From: Thunnus maccoyii
Lineage: Eukaryota; Chordata; Actinopteri; Scombriformes; Scombridae
Direction of reading: 5' to 3'
Assembly (NCBI RefSeq): GCF_910596095.1
Contig: NC_056545.1
Location: forward strand, 26,001,067 to 26,065,066
Length of the DNA: 64,000 nt
The notes under the pieces were generated by a model. That model ran no database searches, was not told the origin of the DNA, and saw nothing but the letters and a program-made list of their open reading frames with translations. Of this stretch, positions 37,401 through 54,110 are shown in pieces (the stretch's first letter is position 1; each line of letters opens with the position of its first letter). Made by a program: the position numbers and the translations under genes.

Positions 37401-39818
37401 GCGCCTAATCAGCTTATTCACCACTATGCTGCCAGGCTGTTTGCACTTTTTTCCAGTGTCCCTTGGCCTGCTGAGTGGTGAGAAAAGGCCTCCTAATGTG
37501 AGGTGCTCTGGGAGTTGCTAGGAAGCCTGGGGAATCATTTTCAACATGCTTTTAATGGAGTGACATCGCTGCATGTCACACACTCTAAAACAGCAGAGAC
37601 AGCATATTACTGCAGGAAAAACCTATTAGGAAGAGAAACAATTAACTCCAGTCTGATTAATGACAAATACTGTGCAGCAGAGCAGCAGCGGTTTGCACAA
37701 ATATGATAGTTAGTCCTATCTGCTGCACATAATACCGTACATACACACATCACTTTAATAAAAAACAGTCTCCAGTATTAATATGTTTTAGGTTCTTCTT
37801 CTTAGTGGTCTGTTTTACTGCTAATCATGTCTCGCTTAGGGTTTATTGTGCAACTCTCATCAAACTATAAAAAATACAAAATTGGCACACGGTGACTGAT
37901 AGGAAAGAATGTCTTCTTCAGGCCAAAGGTTGATGGTAACTCATATAAACAAGCTGTTGAAGCAGCGCTCAAGTTGGCTACACTGTATAATAAGGGTACA
38001 AAACATATACATAACTAATGCATGAGCTGTGATGATTTAATGAATGCAGGATGTATCATGAACTCCTGTTGCTCACCATTAACAAATGATCAAGTCACTA
38101 TGACAGTATGTAATTAGTTAACACTTAAAAAATCATCAGTGTTGATTCACAGTAGCTTCGTACATTAATTGATATATCACCAAATTAGTATTCCAGTTAC
38201 ATAGTAAAGTGTGTTTCATAGCCATGCATCTGATCAGCCTCTGTAAAGCAGATCAGTATTCTCATAGAATAAACTGGAGAAATTATATAAAAGGTTTTTT
38301 TTAAATCAAACTGGTAGTCAGATGCAAACATCTACATGTTGCTGCATGATCCAATGGTCTTTATGCCACATTTACAAGCTAGCAACACTAGATAGATGTA
38401 TTTACCTGCTCAGGCAGTATTATGCTTCATGTTTATACCCACAGTAACTGTGTTTACTGTCTTTCTAGTTTGGCGGTACATCAATTATTGTATAATAACT
38501 GTAATAACTGTAAATTAACATTCATTAATTGATGATCTACTGATAATAAATAATAATTTAATAAATAAATAATCACATGCAGTCACAGTGACTTTATCAT
38601 CTGTTAATGGTGAGAAACAGGAATTCATGATACATTCTGTATTAATCCATGCATTAAATAATCATAAGTCATGCATTAGTATGTTTTACGTACCCTTATT
38701 GTAAAGTGTTACCCTGAAGCTACATCTTCTCAAGCACACAGTCTGCTATCAACTGTATCTTTAAAAAAAACACTTACTTTAACATAGCAGGGAATACAAT
38801 TAAAGTGCATACTGGCATGTTAAATCTTTATAAAATAATAAATGTAAAGTTAAAGCAAAAGGCTACAATCTAACTTAAAGAACAGTAAATAAGGCAGGGG
38901 CATCTTTCCAGGGTCTTTTCTCCTTCCCTCAGTTACATTGTAATCTTTCCTGTGCTGCCAACTAGAATCAAAGTCCAGTTTTCAGTGAAGATTTTCTAAG
39001 CTGTTGTGCAAGAGACTGCAAAATCCCTCTTCCACACACCACTAGACCCTTACTATCGGTTTTAAGAGGGAAAACTCTTGAACAACATATACCTATACGT
39101 GGAGCTCTTTTTGTGCAGTGGTCTGTGGCTCTTAAAAACATATGTTAGCTACAGAAAAGGATCACTGCAGGGGGGAAAACAATCATCAGTTATAGCCTGC
39201 AGGTTCATTTTTAAATGTGCTTTTTAATTCTTAATCAAAAAACTTTCCTCTGAAAAATCACCCTGGTTTCAAAGATTTTATACAGATGCATGTATAAGCT
39301 CCAAATAATGCACAACGGTTTCTGCAGCTGAATTGAAAGAGTGAACTGAAGGGGACACAACAGAAAATAAGGTTCACACCAATTTAAAGAGGGCAGATCT
39401 GCAAATGAAAAAGCAGCTAATCTGAGTTGAGGTGGGTTCATCCTGTCCCTGACGAGTTTATAGAGACCCACCTGTAGGCCAGGGACATGCACTCAAACAG
39501 GCGGGTCAGAGTGGGGTCGATGCTCAGGCTCCCGGAGCTAAGCGGGCCGTACCGGTACGTCTGGCACCACGTCCGGTTCACCGTGTCGAAGTCGTATCTG
39601 TGAGACCCCCCGCTCTTCCTCCTGCGCGGCGCGGTGTCGCTGTGGGGCGACGACACCATGAAGTGTCCGCTGTGGATGACCTGCGTGCAGGGGAAAGACC
39701 CGGCGGACGGTCCGCTACCAGTCACCCGAGCAGGTTCCCCCTCAGGCTCAGACTCTGAGTCTGAGGAGCCCTGGAGCTCGCTCTGTCCGGCTGAACCAAC
39801 TTTCCCTTTGCCCTCCAT
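22403..39818 (-). CDS. mlxipl: ChREBP / MLX-interacting protein-like (17 coding exons)
   Basis: Glucose-responsive transcription factor. In known family members it pairs with MLX, binds carbohydrate response elements and switches on glycolytic and lipogenic genes, shuttling between cytosol and nucleus. Exons (minus): 39472-39818, 37031-37137, 36819-36901, 36512-36601, 36377-36418, 33031-33205, 31523-31603, 27663-27814, 26920-27532, 26765-26838, 25885-26155, 25035-25150, 24813-24935, 24448-24575, 23984-24107, 22660-22789, 22403-22566. They join in frame to 939 residues (human 852). Visible: acidic Ser-rich N-terminus, Mondo region I VIHSGHFMVSSP (47-58), conserved glucose-sensing block (about 98-209, including RDKIRLNNAIWRAW and YWKRRIEVV), LSDISDTLFTMTQ, a Ser/Pro/Thr-rich middle (about 310-690), bHLH RRITHISAEQKRRFNIK from about 722, leucine zipper 759-800, and the Mondo/MLX C-terminal dimerisation and cytoplasmic-retention domain. 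LSDISDTLFTMTQ and NIKLGFDTLH favour ChREBP over its paralogue MondoA (mlxip). Confidence 0.96.
28250..28680 (+). repeat. Dispersed repeat R-450, copy 2
   Basis: Second copy of the 20940-21390 unit, in the same orientation, inside mlxipl intron 7. It shares gtgacatcacaactagt exactly and several diverged anchors. It has small deletions relative to copy 1. Confidence 0.75.
29518..29538. repeat. (CA)n microsatellite in mlxipl intron 7
   Basis: About 10 CA units; open frames through it are artefacts. Confidence 0.9.
31826..32277. mobile_element. MITE-like repeat with TTAAAGGRACA-type ends in mlxipl intron 6
   Basis: The left end ttaaaggaacatttagacatt and the right end ccaaaatatcgaactatccc (continuing ttcaaa) form imperfect inverted termini. 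The interior has the gttagcatagcttagcata block typical of an abundant fish repeat. About 450 bp, no coding capacity. Confidence 0.65.
33955..33979. repeat. (GT)n microsatellite in mlxipl intron 5
   Basis: About 12 GT units with one GC variant. Confidence 0.95.
34513..35075 (+). repeat. Common teleost dispersed repeat in mlxipl intron 5
   Basis: It carries the features of a repeat I recognise across fish genomes: GCTAACATGCTCACATTGAC, further GCTAACATGCTGA motifs, then GGACCAAAGTGGTGGACC near the right end. About 560 bp without coding capacity. The left end agccatgctagcggct may be the start of degraded inverted termini. Class unassigned. Confidence 0.65.
36229..36249. repeat. (CA)n microsatellite in mlxipl intron 5
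   Basis: About 10 CA units, 129 bp downstream of exon 5 in the transcript sense. Confidence 0.9.
37979..38713. mobile_element. Non-autonomous DNA transposon-like repeat in mlxipl intron 1
   Basis: The ends are inverted: left has ATAAGGGTAC, AAAACATA and CTAATGCATGA in that order, and the right-end reverse complement has ACAATAAGGGTACGTAAAAC and CTAATGCATGACTTATG. The interior is AT-rich without a transposase frame. About 735 bp. The superfamily cannot be assigned. Confidence 0.7.
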
Positions 39819-40599
39819 ACTGCGTTTTCATTCAGTGTTGACTATCCGCCAAACTGTGAACTTTCTCCTCAGCTGACGCCCCCTCCTCCTCTGTCTTCAA
39901 TGAGTTTAATATTTCTTCAAAGAGCAGCCGCTTGGTGAAGCCAGTGAGGCCCCTCATCTGTCAGCTGAGACTCCGTCTCCCTCTGCAGCTCTGGATACAA
40001 TATGTGTGCACTGTTGTGCAAGAGCACACTATCATTATGTCAACTCCCTATGGTGGTAAAGTCCTTAAGAGAAACCGATGAGGGCGGTAATAATTAATAG
40101 ACCAATCGCAAAAGAAAATAATAATGATAATTATGTTAATTTTAATAATGGCATTATTATTGGGACTTATTGTTTTTATTCTGACCGTTTCATAGTTCAG
40201 GTCGGCCTATTTGAATTTTTAATAATGGAATATATTGATATCGTACAGTAATTGCACAGTAGGTTATTGGCTAGGACAGGCTTCAGTTTTTAATTTCAAG
40301 GAGCCAGAGGTAGAAAGTATTGAAGTACTGTACTTAAGCTACAACTACTACTATTACTACTTCCCTTGAGTATTTCTGTATTTCTGCGTGCTACTTTATA
40401 GTCTCTACTACATTTCAGAGATTTAAATTAATTTATATATGATCAGTTCATAAAATGATACATTGTTATATGTTAAACTGGCTCACCAGTATGTAATTTT
40501 GTAATTATTAGCTCCAGCTTGACTATATTAAAATGCTGCAGTGTTTACACATTAATGCATTAGTAATAATGTTTCCATAATAAAAATATATATAAATAA

Positions 40600-41865
40600 A
40601 AGTTTTTATAATTTGTTTAGATTTTACAACACTGAATGATTGGGCGTTTATTTTGTCACTGATCATCAGAAAAGTCAAATAAGTGAAAAAAAAGATCAAA
40701 GAATACATTTGCATAAGTATTCACAGCTGAATCATTTCATACTGGTGCAGTCAATTAGTTTTAGAAGTCACGTAATTAAACACACCTGTATCTGGAAGGT
40801 CCAACTTTTGTTGAGTCACTGGTGGCAAAACCTACATCATGAAGATAAAGTAACACTCTGCGACAAGGTGATTGAAAAACACAAGTCACGGAATGGATCC
40901 AAGAATTTTCAAGCTATTGAACGTCCCTTGAAATACAGTTAAATCAATCCTTAAATGTTATGGGTATGGCACAACCACAAATCTGCCTAGAGCAGACCAT
41001 CCTCAAAGACTGAGTGAGTGTGCGAGGAGGAGATAAATGAGGGAGGTCACCAAGAGACCTGTAGTCTTGACTCTGAAGTAGTTCCAAGCTTCAGAGGCTC
41101 AGATTGGAGACTGTGCATGCAACAGCAGCTGCCTGGTACTTCACTATTTGCAGTTTTATGGGAGAATGGCAAAGAGAAATTCACTCTTCAAAAAAAACAA
41201 GAGAAAAACTCATGACATCTCAGCTTTAGTTTGCCCGAAGGCTTGTGGGAAACTCTGAAATAACCTGAAAATATAGCCTTTTTTGTTCACTGGATTAAAC
41301 GTTACACTGCACATCATCATAAACATGAATCATGATGGTGGCAGCATCATGCTGTGAGGATGCTTCTCTGCAGCAGGCCCTGACAGGTTTGTGAGAGTGG
41401 AGGTTAAAGTGAATGCGGCAAAATCCTGGGAAAACCTGATGTGGTCTGCAAGAAACCTGCAACTTTGGAGATTTGTTTTCCAGCATGACAATCAGCCCAG
41501 ACATAAAGCCAAAGCTACACTTGAAAAAAAAACGTTAATGTACTGATGTGGCCGAGTCAGAGTCCAGCTCTCAATCTAACCAAGAAAGAATTTGTGGCTA
41601 GACTTAGAAAGGCTGTTCTCTCACAATCCTCATGCAGCCTGACAGAGCTTGGAGCAAATTTGCAAACAAGAAAGGGGAAAAAATCCAGATGTGCAAAGCT
41701 GATGGGGAACTATTCCATATTTGTAATTAATTTAGCTCACTATGTAGAGATCTGTTTTTACTTTGACATTAAAAATAAAAACACATTAAATCCCCTCCGT
41801 TTCAATGACATGAAACAATAAAACATGGAGACCCAAGGGGGTGAACACTTTCTGTGCTGCTTAAC
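40600..41865 (+). pseudogene. Decayed Tc1/mariner-like transposon
   Basis: The plus strand follows a Tc1-like element in order. There is a 5' end with aagtattcac, and a region reading like the transposase start (gaagataaagtaacactctg to aaatctgcctagagcagacc). Next comes the DDE core, with GGTGGCAGCATCATGCTGTG, TTTGTTTTCCAGCATGACAA and TGGCCGAGTCAGAGTCCAG. The 3' end gggggtgaacactttctgtg mirrors the 5' end. Catalytic-domain signatures such as GGSIML and the QHDN motif can be read only in separate frames, with stops and frameshifts throughout, so it is inactive. Boundaries are approximate. Confidence 0.85.
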
Positions 41866-42287
41866 AACTGAAAAACTGTGGCTTAGATGCAACACTAGAA
41901 TTTATATACTGTCAAATGTCCTCAGCTCAGTCACTTTATGTACTTAGGAAGGTTAAAAGATTAATAAGTCTGTCTTTTCTGTGGTTTCAATTTTTTGAGT
42001 ATTGATCTCCGCTTTTACACACTTGTACCACAAGAAACTCATCTAATACAGATGTCTGGAAAAGATATTTTCCTCAGTCACTGAACCTTTGACTGCAGAA
42101 AGATGTAACTTATCCTTTGCTTTATACTTTAAGCCACAATTAACAGAGAAAATGTTGCAAACTGAATGCTTGGAGAAGATAGTGGACTGGTACAGCACAA
42201 TCTTCTTATAGTCATATAGAAATATTCTGCAGTTTTTTAAAAACTTGGTTTCCTTCAGACCTGAAACCCTGAAAACAAAGATGTTAT

Positions 42288-42673
42288 CATTCCTCCTGTT
42301 CATACTGACCATTAGAGGATCCCTTCATAGTGCAGTTTTCCTTCTGCACAAAAATATATTTAAAAGCTTCAGTCGTAGAGATATCTTTCAACGTTCATCT
42401 TTTTAGTCCCAAAGACTTTTTGTTACTATACTTCCACTGCAGCTCAACAAGGAAACACTGTCTGAGGAAACACCAAGAGGGAATTTGATGCTAAAAAGAC
42501 TGTAAATGTGTCAGATATCCACTTGATATGACTAACTCAGACTGCTGAAGCCTCATATAAGCTTCAGATCAACTTTTACATTTTTGCACAAAATGATTTT
42601 GGCTCCATCACTTACATTGAAAGCACATTTGAAGAGGATCTTTTAATAGCCAGTATGAACAGGAGGAATGAAA
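42288..42673. mobile_element. MITE with long terminal inverted repeats
   Basis: The left end cattcctcctgttcatactg continues accattagaggatc, and the right end gatcttttaatagccagtat continues gaacaggaggaatg. They are inverted copies over about 35 bp with few mismatches. About 385 bp, no coding frame, partially symmetric interior. A non-autonomous DNA transposon of a type common in fish. Confidence 0.85.
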
Positions 42674-43264
42674 ACAGCAAGGAAAACCTGACTTTTAAGA
42701 CACACTTGAAAAATTGTGAGCCTATCCCTTAATTTCAGATTGGGAAAAACTCATTCAATGTTTTTAATCAACTGTTTTAGTAATTTGGGCTCTAAATAAA
42801 TGCAATGTACTCGGCATTTTCAGACACCGTCAAAACATTAGTAACACCTGAATGTAATAAATAAAATAAGTCATCGATAAATATCAAAGAATTTTATTGG
42901 ACACTGACCTTCCTTTATCTGAACATATGTTGGCGTTTGCCATTCAACATCAGACTTCATGTATTATGGTCTGACAGTCAAATCAGTATTAATTAACATG
43001 AACTCTCTTGCCAGGCTGGCTAGAAGTAAGACTCGAAGCAGGGTTATCTGTCATACATTAAAGTAAAAACTGGTTTTGTAAACCTTACTATTTTTGGAAT
43101 TTCTGATTTGATTTCACACCTTAAACTCTCCCTTTATTGGTTTGAGGATAGTTGAACATTCCAAAATACTGACTGGACCATATTAAACTGTTGCAGTAAA
43201 GACGGGAACTCTAAAATTGAGAGACATCTCTTATGGTTTCTGCACACTGTCATGACCTGCATTA

Positions 43265-43270
43265 TTTATT
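43265..43270 (-). terminator. c1qbp: Candidate poly(A) signal of c1qbp
   Basis: AATAAA on the minus strand, about 220 nt past the c1qbp stop. Further AATAAA matches lie downstream near 43134 and 42893. Confidence 0.5.
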
Positions 43271-43488
43271 ATTTTAAGTTACAGAAAAATATAGACATAT
43301 TTCATTGAAGAGAACACACACGCAGCTTAGAATTAATGTGACGACTGCTGGCAGCACAGCTCACCGTCACAAACTAAAGCAAGTCATCATCAGTCTCTTG
43401 AGAGTGCCTAATGTTTCATTCAGTGCTGCAACATTTGCTTCAGTCTTAACTGGATCATCATACCTCCAACTTTTATCTCCTAAATATA

Positions 43489-44838
43489 TTAGTTACATTT
43501 AACAAAGCCCTGAAGGTCTTCCAGGAACTTGATGTACTCTTGATGCTCAACAGCGGTGCTCAGCTCCATCAGTTCATCAGCAAAGGTGTTGTCAACCCCC
43601 CGGTCAGCCAGGAAGTCCATCAGGTGGTCGTACAGGGCCTGAAAAACCACACATCAATGAAGTTGTCTAGTATATTATCATGTGTAACAGCATGATTTTT
43701 AGCATCTCAAATCTTACCCAGTCGAGGGAGTCTGTGTTGAGTGTATAGCTGGTCTCCTTCCAATCTGTATCTCCCTCAGGCTGGAAACTGACTTCACGAA
43801 TGGCAAAGATGTCGCTCTCTTCTCCTTCACCATGGCTTATCTAGAAAAGCGAATCCACATTTTTTATTTATCTAAAAAACTTCATTATCTGGAATCAATG
43901 GCAGAGAGGTGCTTGTGATATCTGACATGTAAATGTTCAGTATTAATCTCTGTGCTTACCTCGTCTTCAGGGAAATGGCAGTCAAACACCAGGGAATGTT
44001 TTGCTGCCTGTTTCGTTACTTCAACAACAAAGTTGGGTGTTGACACAATTTCTGGCTGTACAGAGAAGCACAGTGCACATTATTAAAATGTTGCTTAAGG
44101 ATTGTGTTTATCAGTTAATTTACTGCAGCTTTCATTTTCAAAGCCAAGTGCTTTTGCTCTTATATAAGATAAAAGGTTTTTGCAGAAACTTCACTCACAT
44201 CATTACAATGACAGATGTGCATACATGTTAATAGGTATGATGTGGCTCACCTCCTCCCCTGCTGGCTTCTGCTGTCCTTGTTCTGCCTCTTCCTCAAAGT
44301 TAGGAGGAATGCTGTTATTGACATTGAATGTGACAGTGACTCTGTAAAAAGAGGACAGAACATAAGCTCATTTAGAGTGCCACGTTGCCTCCAAACATTG
44401 GATAATTGTGGCACCACCAGCTGCTGCAGCCTTACTTTTCTCCAGCAACGTTCCTTGTGAGTTTAGCCTCGGTGCCATTCATCTCCAGTTCCCATCCTCC
44501 AGACATTTTAGGAAGGGTTTTGGATTTCTGGATCTTCTTCTCCTCTTTGATTTCATCAAACAGGAACTCACCAAATGCTTTGTCACCTGTATGAAAGAAT
44601 ATATATATATGAGAGACTATGCTGTAAATGATATCCTTCTGTAGTTTTAACTGCTCACAGAGATCTTTCGAGCAACCTCTTCTCTCTGTCCAGCTGGGAT
44701 GTCTACAACAAGACTACACATTATATAACGTTTAAACTCCATAATCTTTGCATCTGTAATCTTTGATATGTCATGGCATGTTACATAAATGCAACTTACA
44801 TCATTATGATTATTATGATTATGATTGTTATTATTATT

Positions 44839-44882
<44 letters not shown>

Positions 44883-46138
44883 ACTGCAAATACTGTTTAC
44901 TCCTGTTGTACATTTCATCTCATTTTCTTCAATTTCAAATTTAAACCTGTAGCAGCTCTTCTCATTGAGAATGTATTTCACATGTGTTTTTATTGTAATT
45001 TCTTTTTTTCAATATTTACTTAATTTTGTGTATGTTTTGACTGTTATGCACCACAACACCCAGGCCAATTCCTTGTATGTGCAAACCTAGTTGACATAAA
45101 CCTGATTCTAATACAAGGCTTAGTGTTCTTGGTTTGACAGTGTAGTCAGGTTTTTTTTTTTCCAACAGCACTTAATCCCCTCTAATGTAAATGCATAACC
45201 TCTAACATGAGGACTGATGTTAGCTTCTGCATCATGGGAGACTCCTCCAACATCAACTACTCCTACACTCCTCCACACACAAACACTAACACCATGATTA
45301 ATTTCATTCATTCCTGACAATTGAAAAAAGAAACTCAACTACTATCAACCTGGTTTACACAGCCTCATCAGCCACTCTTAGTGACTGTGTTATTGCAACT
45401 GTTAACAAAATCTTTGGATGTTACAGATTCTCCACATAACTTGTCTTCAGTCTCACAGTGAATGACCTTCCAACCTCAACCTGGATACTGACCACGCTAT
45501 TTCATCAAGCTCACGATCTGTCATTCATCTAATCTAAGACAACAAATTAGGATTCATTTAAACAACAGTTATTTACTCAATCCGTTGTGTTTTTGATTTT
45601 TTTTTCGGTGGTAACTGAACACATCGTTCAAGGTGAATTCTAGCTAACATTAACTAACACTAGCGAGAAGATGCAAACGCTTGTGTGTCGTAACTGTAAG
45701 AGCTGACTTCATTTCTGGCATATATAAAGCCTACATTACTTGTTTTAGTTAAGGCCCTTTAGAAATTAGAAAAGACACGTTTATGTGAATATCTGCCGCA
45801 AGATATCCTTTATACACATAGCTGCGGTAAAGTTACACCAGCTAAGCTAGCAGATTTAAATATGAACTTCTCAATCTTCCCTTACCTTCTGTGTGCAGTC
45901 CACCGCATCCACATGACACCGAGGGACTCAACACCTTTGAACTGAACAGTTTTGGTCTGTATCCTGACGAGGCTCCGTTGTTATTCAGCATCCAGAGAGA
46001 CCGGGTGAAGGGCCGAATTGTTGCCGAACTAGGAGAGCGTAGTGTTGGGCAGCTGAGCGGCAGAGCTCGGGCTGTGGACGTGGTGGCTGTTGAGAGGCGG
46101 ACAGCGGCTCCCACCGCACGGACAACTGACTTCAGCAT
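43489..46138 (-). CDS. c1qbp: Complement C1q-binding protein / p32, mitochondrial (6 exons)
   Basis: Trimeric acidic doughnut-shaped protein of the mitochondrial matrix, known to support mitochondrial ribosome assembly and translation; also described at the cell surface as gC1qR. Exons (minus): 45886-46138, 44436-44586, 44251-44341, 43960-44055, 43718-43840, 43489-43638, joining in frame to 287 residues (human 282, also 6 exons). The first 80 residues are basic and Ser/Thr/Ala-rich with few acids, as in a mitochondrial presequence. The mature protein should start near LHTEGDKAF (81-89), equivalent to the human cleavage point. Further family blocks: KTLPKMSGGWELEMNGTEAK, INNSIPP-equivalent NNSIPPNFEEE, STPNFVVEV, ESDIFAIREVSFQ and YTLNTDSLDWALYDHLMDFL, with the ADRGVDNTFADELMELS C-terminal helices. 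The start was chosen as the first ATG giving the presequence. Confidence 0.98.
44827..44881. repeat. (TTA/AAT)n microsatellite in c1qbp intron 1
   Basis: About 55 bp of ATT units switching to AAT units, which makes a short self-complementary tract. Poly-Ile and poly-Asn open frames here are artefacts. Confidence 0.95.
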
Positions 46139-46290
46139 GACAGTATAGAAATATTAAGGCGTGTAACAACACAATAAATTAATTTGACACCACACAACGA
46201 CCAGCTAGCTTCCCGTTACTGTTGCTTCTCGTAGAACACGTGTGGAAGGACACATTGACCTGCCGTAACTATGACCTTTACACCGGAAGT
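46139..46290 (-). promoter_or_regulatory. c1qbp upstream region with CACGTG E-box
   Basis: Sequence just upstream of the c1qbp start codon. A perfect palindromic E-box CACGTG lies at 46237-46242, about 100 bp from the ATG, in the context AACACGTGTGG. CACGTG is the site of Myc/Max, USF and Mondo/MLX-type bHLH-ZIP factors. No TATA box is obvious. Function is inferred from position only. Confidence 0.45.
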
Positions 46291-48811
46291 AGTATGTTAA
46301 AACCGAAAGAAATGTAGCAAAAATGTTGCCTGTATCTTAAAAACAATTTAAAATATGATAATATCTTACATTACACGAAAAAACAACTTATAAAGTGAAT
46401 TATATATTTAAAAGGTACGGCGTAATAGTATGTCATATGGTCATAACCTTACCAACAGCGCCACCTGTGGTTTGATGGAGTTTTGACCTCAGTAGTGACT
46501 GGAAGGTTAAAGTTCTTACATCTGTCTGTCTTCCTCTGAAACATCACCACTGGTCCATGACTCCTTACATGTGATAGAAAATATTAATGCAGCATCTGTC
46601 CACAAGAGACGAGAAGACATGGAAAAACCTATTTTGGGTCAGCAAGCATCATGACAACAAGAACAAGCGTTTAATCATGAATGTTGCTGCCCCATCAAAC
46701 CCAAAATCCATGACATTAAATCGGTTTCTGGGCAACAGTGGACATCCTGGAGGAAGGTTGCATCCCTCAAAGTGCAGCATGTTCTAGTGCAATGAAGTGA
46801 ATAAGTTGCATCATTTAGACATAAAACACTGTTGCTAGAAGATGAAGCTCTTTTCTCTCTGGTGACTCTCTGACTCTGGTCTCCTCTTTTCTTTTTTTTT
46901 TTCCTCAGACATTTTTGACTTCTTTTGTTACACATTCCCTGCTAGATGCACTTAGCAACACCTGGCACACACTGCTGAAAACGTAAGTTGTCCTTTGTTC
47001 TAATAACACAAATCAGTTAAATAAGCGTAGAATGCAGATAATACATCTCAATGAGTTGCTCAGTGTAACCCAATCAATTCATGCACTAAAGTATAAACTG
47101 TCTGTTAATTCAGTTTTGCATAATTTGCAAATATGTCAAATACAACTAAATTACAATGTTCTAGACAAGGATAACTTGTATTCTACCTCATGCTTTCTGC
47201 AACATTCATAAGACTCCACAATACTAATTTTGGCCACTTTCAGTTCTTTAACAGACACTCACAGATCTATGCGAAACCAAACAATGGGAAATTTTACTCT
47301 ACACATGAAGACTTGTGCTCTGAGTCAGAAGCTGGGTTTTTATTAGAAATAATCCCAATAGTGATTATGTAAGAATATAACAAATCAAATATAATAATAA
47401 TAATAAACTTATCAAAAGGCGTGTATTTAGTCTTATAAACTTTAGAACAGTACATGCAGGTCTTCAATGGTCTACCTTTTATTTGTGAATGAAACAAAAT
47501 CCTGGGCAGCATGATTTGAAAGAAATTTAATCACTGAACACACAACCTCTATGTAACACAGTCTGATGAATCTCTACCCAGATGCATTTGGCGTATGATG
47601 TTTTGAAAAGTTAGAAACTGTTTATGTAATTTATTCAGATGATATATATTGTACAGTCCTGAGTCCAGTGTAAAAAAAGACGAGGGAAGCATCCTTTCTA
47701 TTCCTCAACATGTTGTGACTTACATTCACAAAGTATGAAAGACCTGAGTGATCAGATCAGTAACTATAATCTCCATGCATTGCATACATCTGTGGTTAGT
47801 CTGTGTAGGGGCTGAATAAGGATTTGTGCAACATACAACAGCAAAGAGTAGAACCTGGAGACGCTGGCATGCTGCTTCTCCTGACGTGCATGTATTTGGG
47901 AAACTGGTGACACAATCATAGATGTGGAAAAAAGGGGCATGCACATGCTAACAAGACGAGTGCAGACTAATTATCAAAGTGAAATCATGTCAGTGTGACA
48001 TGTAAAAACATTTGAACTCAACTTTGGTGTTTTTCGTGTTTTCTTGTGATTACATATCATAGATTGAAACCAATCTAAAGTCCTTGCATATATAAAACCT
48101 TTTAAGACCCATTTGTATAAACCCAAAACTAGAGGGAGGGAAAGTTTAGGTAAGGTAATATGATGGATGCAAAATAAAGATGTGATAAATCAGTTAATTC
48201 TTAAGCATTATTCAAATTAATGCTCAAACGAACCTACATTTGCTTTCTGGAACCACTTGTTAGAAGGTGCCTTAACAATAGAGTAGAATATTTTATGAAC
48301 TTAACAAATGGAGAGTGATGTTTTGACTCTACTGACACTGCTTTGATTTAAGAAAAAATGAACAGATAAATCATATCAGCCCAAGTCATTGCTTATTTGA
48401 AGAACTGTGCTCCAGTGAGGTTATCTGTGCTGTTAAAATGCATGCAAATGGATGAAAGAGCTGAAGCATAACACCTTCGAAAAAAAATCTACTTTTTAGG
48501 TGTTAAAGAAGTGGCTGAACAGCATGGTGAGACACTATCAGGCAGAAGAAACACAGTTTATAAAATCTGAATTACAGTCTGGAGGAAGTCAAAGTTGTGA
48601 GGCCTCGATATGCAGATTCCTGCTGCAGTGACACATGCCAGATGCTTGTCAACTGGGAGGTAGTGAAATCCAGAGATAAAATGTTCTGTTCTGATTTGCA
48701 CTTGTATGAAATCAATAAGTGTCTTTATCCAAATTCAATTAAGATACTCTTCAATTATTTCCAGTATTATCTTCCTAGGAGAGATGTACTTCAGTCCTGT
48801 TTCTCTATTGG
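46291..48811. other. Spacer between dhx33 3' end and c1qbp
   Basis: No protein frame, RNA gene or recognised repeat. The dhx33 3' UTR must lie in the right part; I found no canonical AATAAA on the minus strand within about 1.1 kb of the stop (the nearest is near 47626). The human neighbour RPAIN is not present. Confidence 0.6.
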
Positions 48812-53905
<5,094 letters not shown>

Positions 53906-54110
53906 GGTCTAGAAAAAGTGACTCTGGTAGCAAAACCTTAGTGGCTTTTTCTTGAGAGTCTTTATTGTCAGAAAGAAACAAAAAAAGTTTTTTTTTCATG
54001 CTCGCTGACGAACAAGCAGGCGTCACTGCAGTTGTTTTGCTATCTCTGCAAAAAACGTCCCCACGTGGTCAACCTCGGCGCAGTTGTTTGTCGTCATCAG
54101 TCCTTGTGAA
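53906..54110 (-). promoter_or_regulatory. dhx33 upstream region with CACGTG E-box
   Basis: A perfect CACGTG lies at 54062-54067, about 157 bp upstream of the dhx33 ATG, within CCCCACGTGGTC. No TATA box is obvious. Promoter role is inferred from position. Confidence 0.45.

Larger units (their letters stand above)
39819..43264. other. Spacer between c1qbp 3' end and mlxipl start
   Basis: Besides the Tc1 relic (40600-41865) and the MITE (42288-42673) no gene is seen. The bases just upstream of the mlxipl ATG (39819-40080) hold the likely promoter and 5' UTR. I found no paired CACGTG-N5-CACGTG carbohydrate response element there. Confidence 0.6.

Noticed and set aside
22403-39818. Assignment of the Mondo gene to mlxip (MondoA)
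   Set aside because: LSDISDTLFTMTQ, EADAHRKPEA, the YWKRRIEVV block and NIKLGFDTLH match ChREBP better, despite some MondoA-like segments.
45120-45540. Possible LINE endonuclease remnant in c1qbp intron 1
   Set aside because: A short piece reads like an endonuclease end (DTDHAISS), but too little order is preserved to support it.
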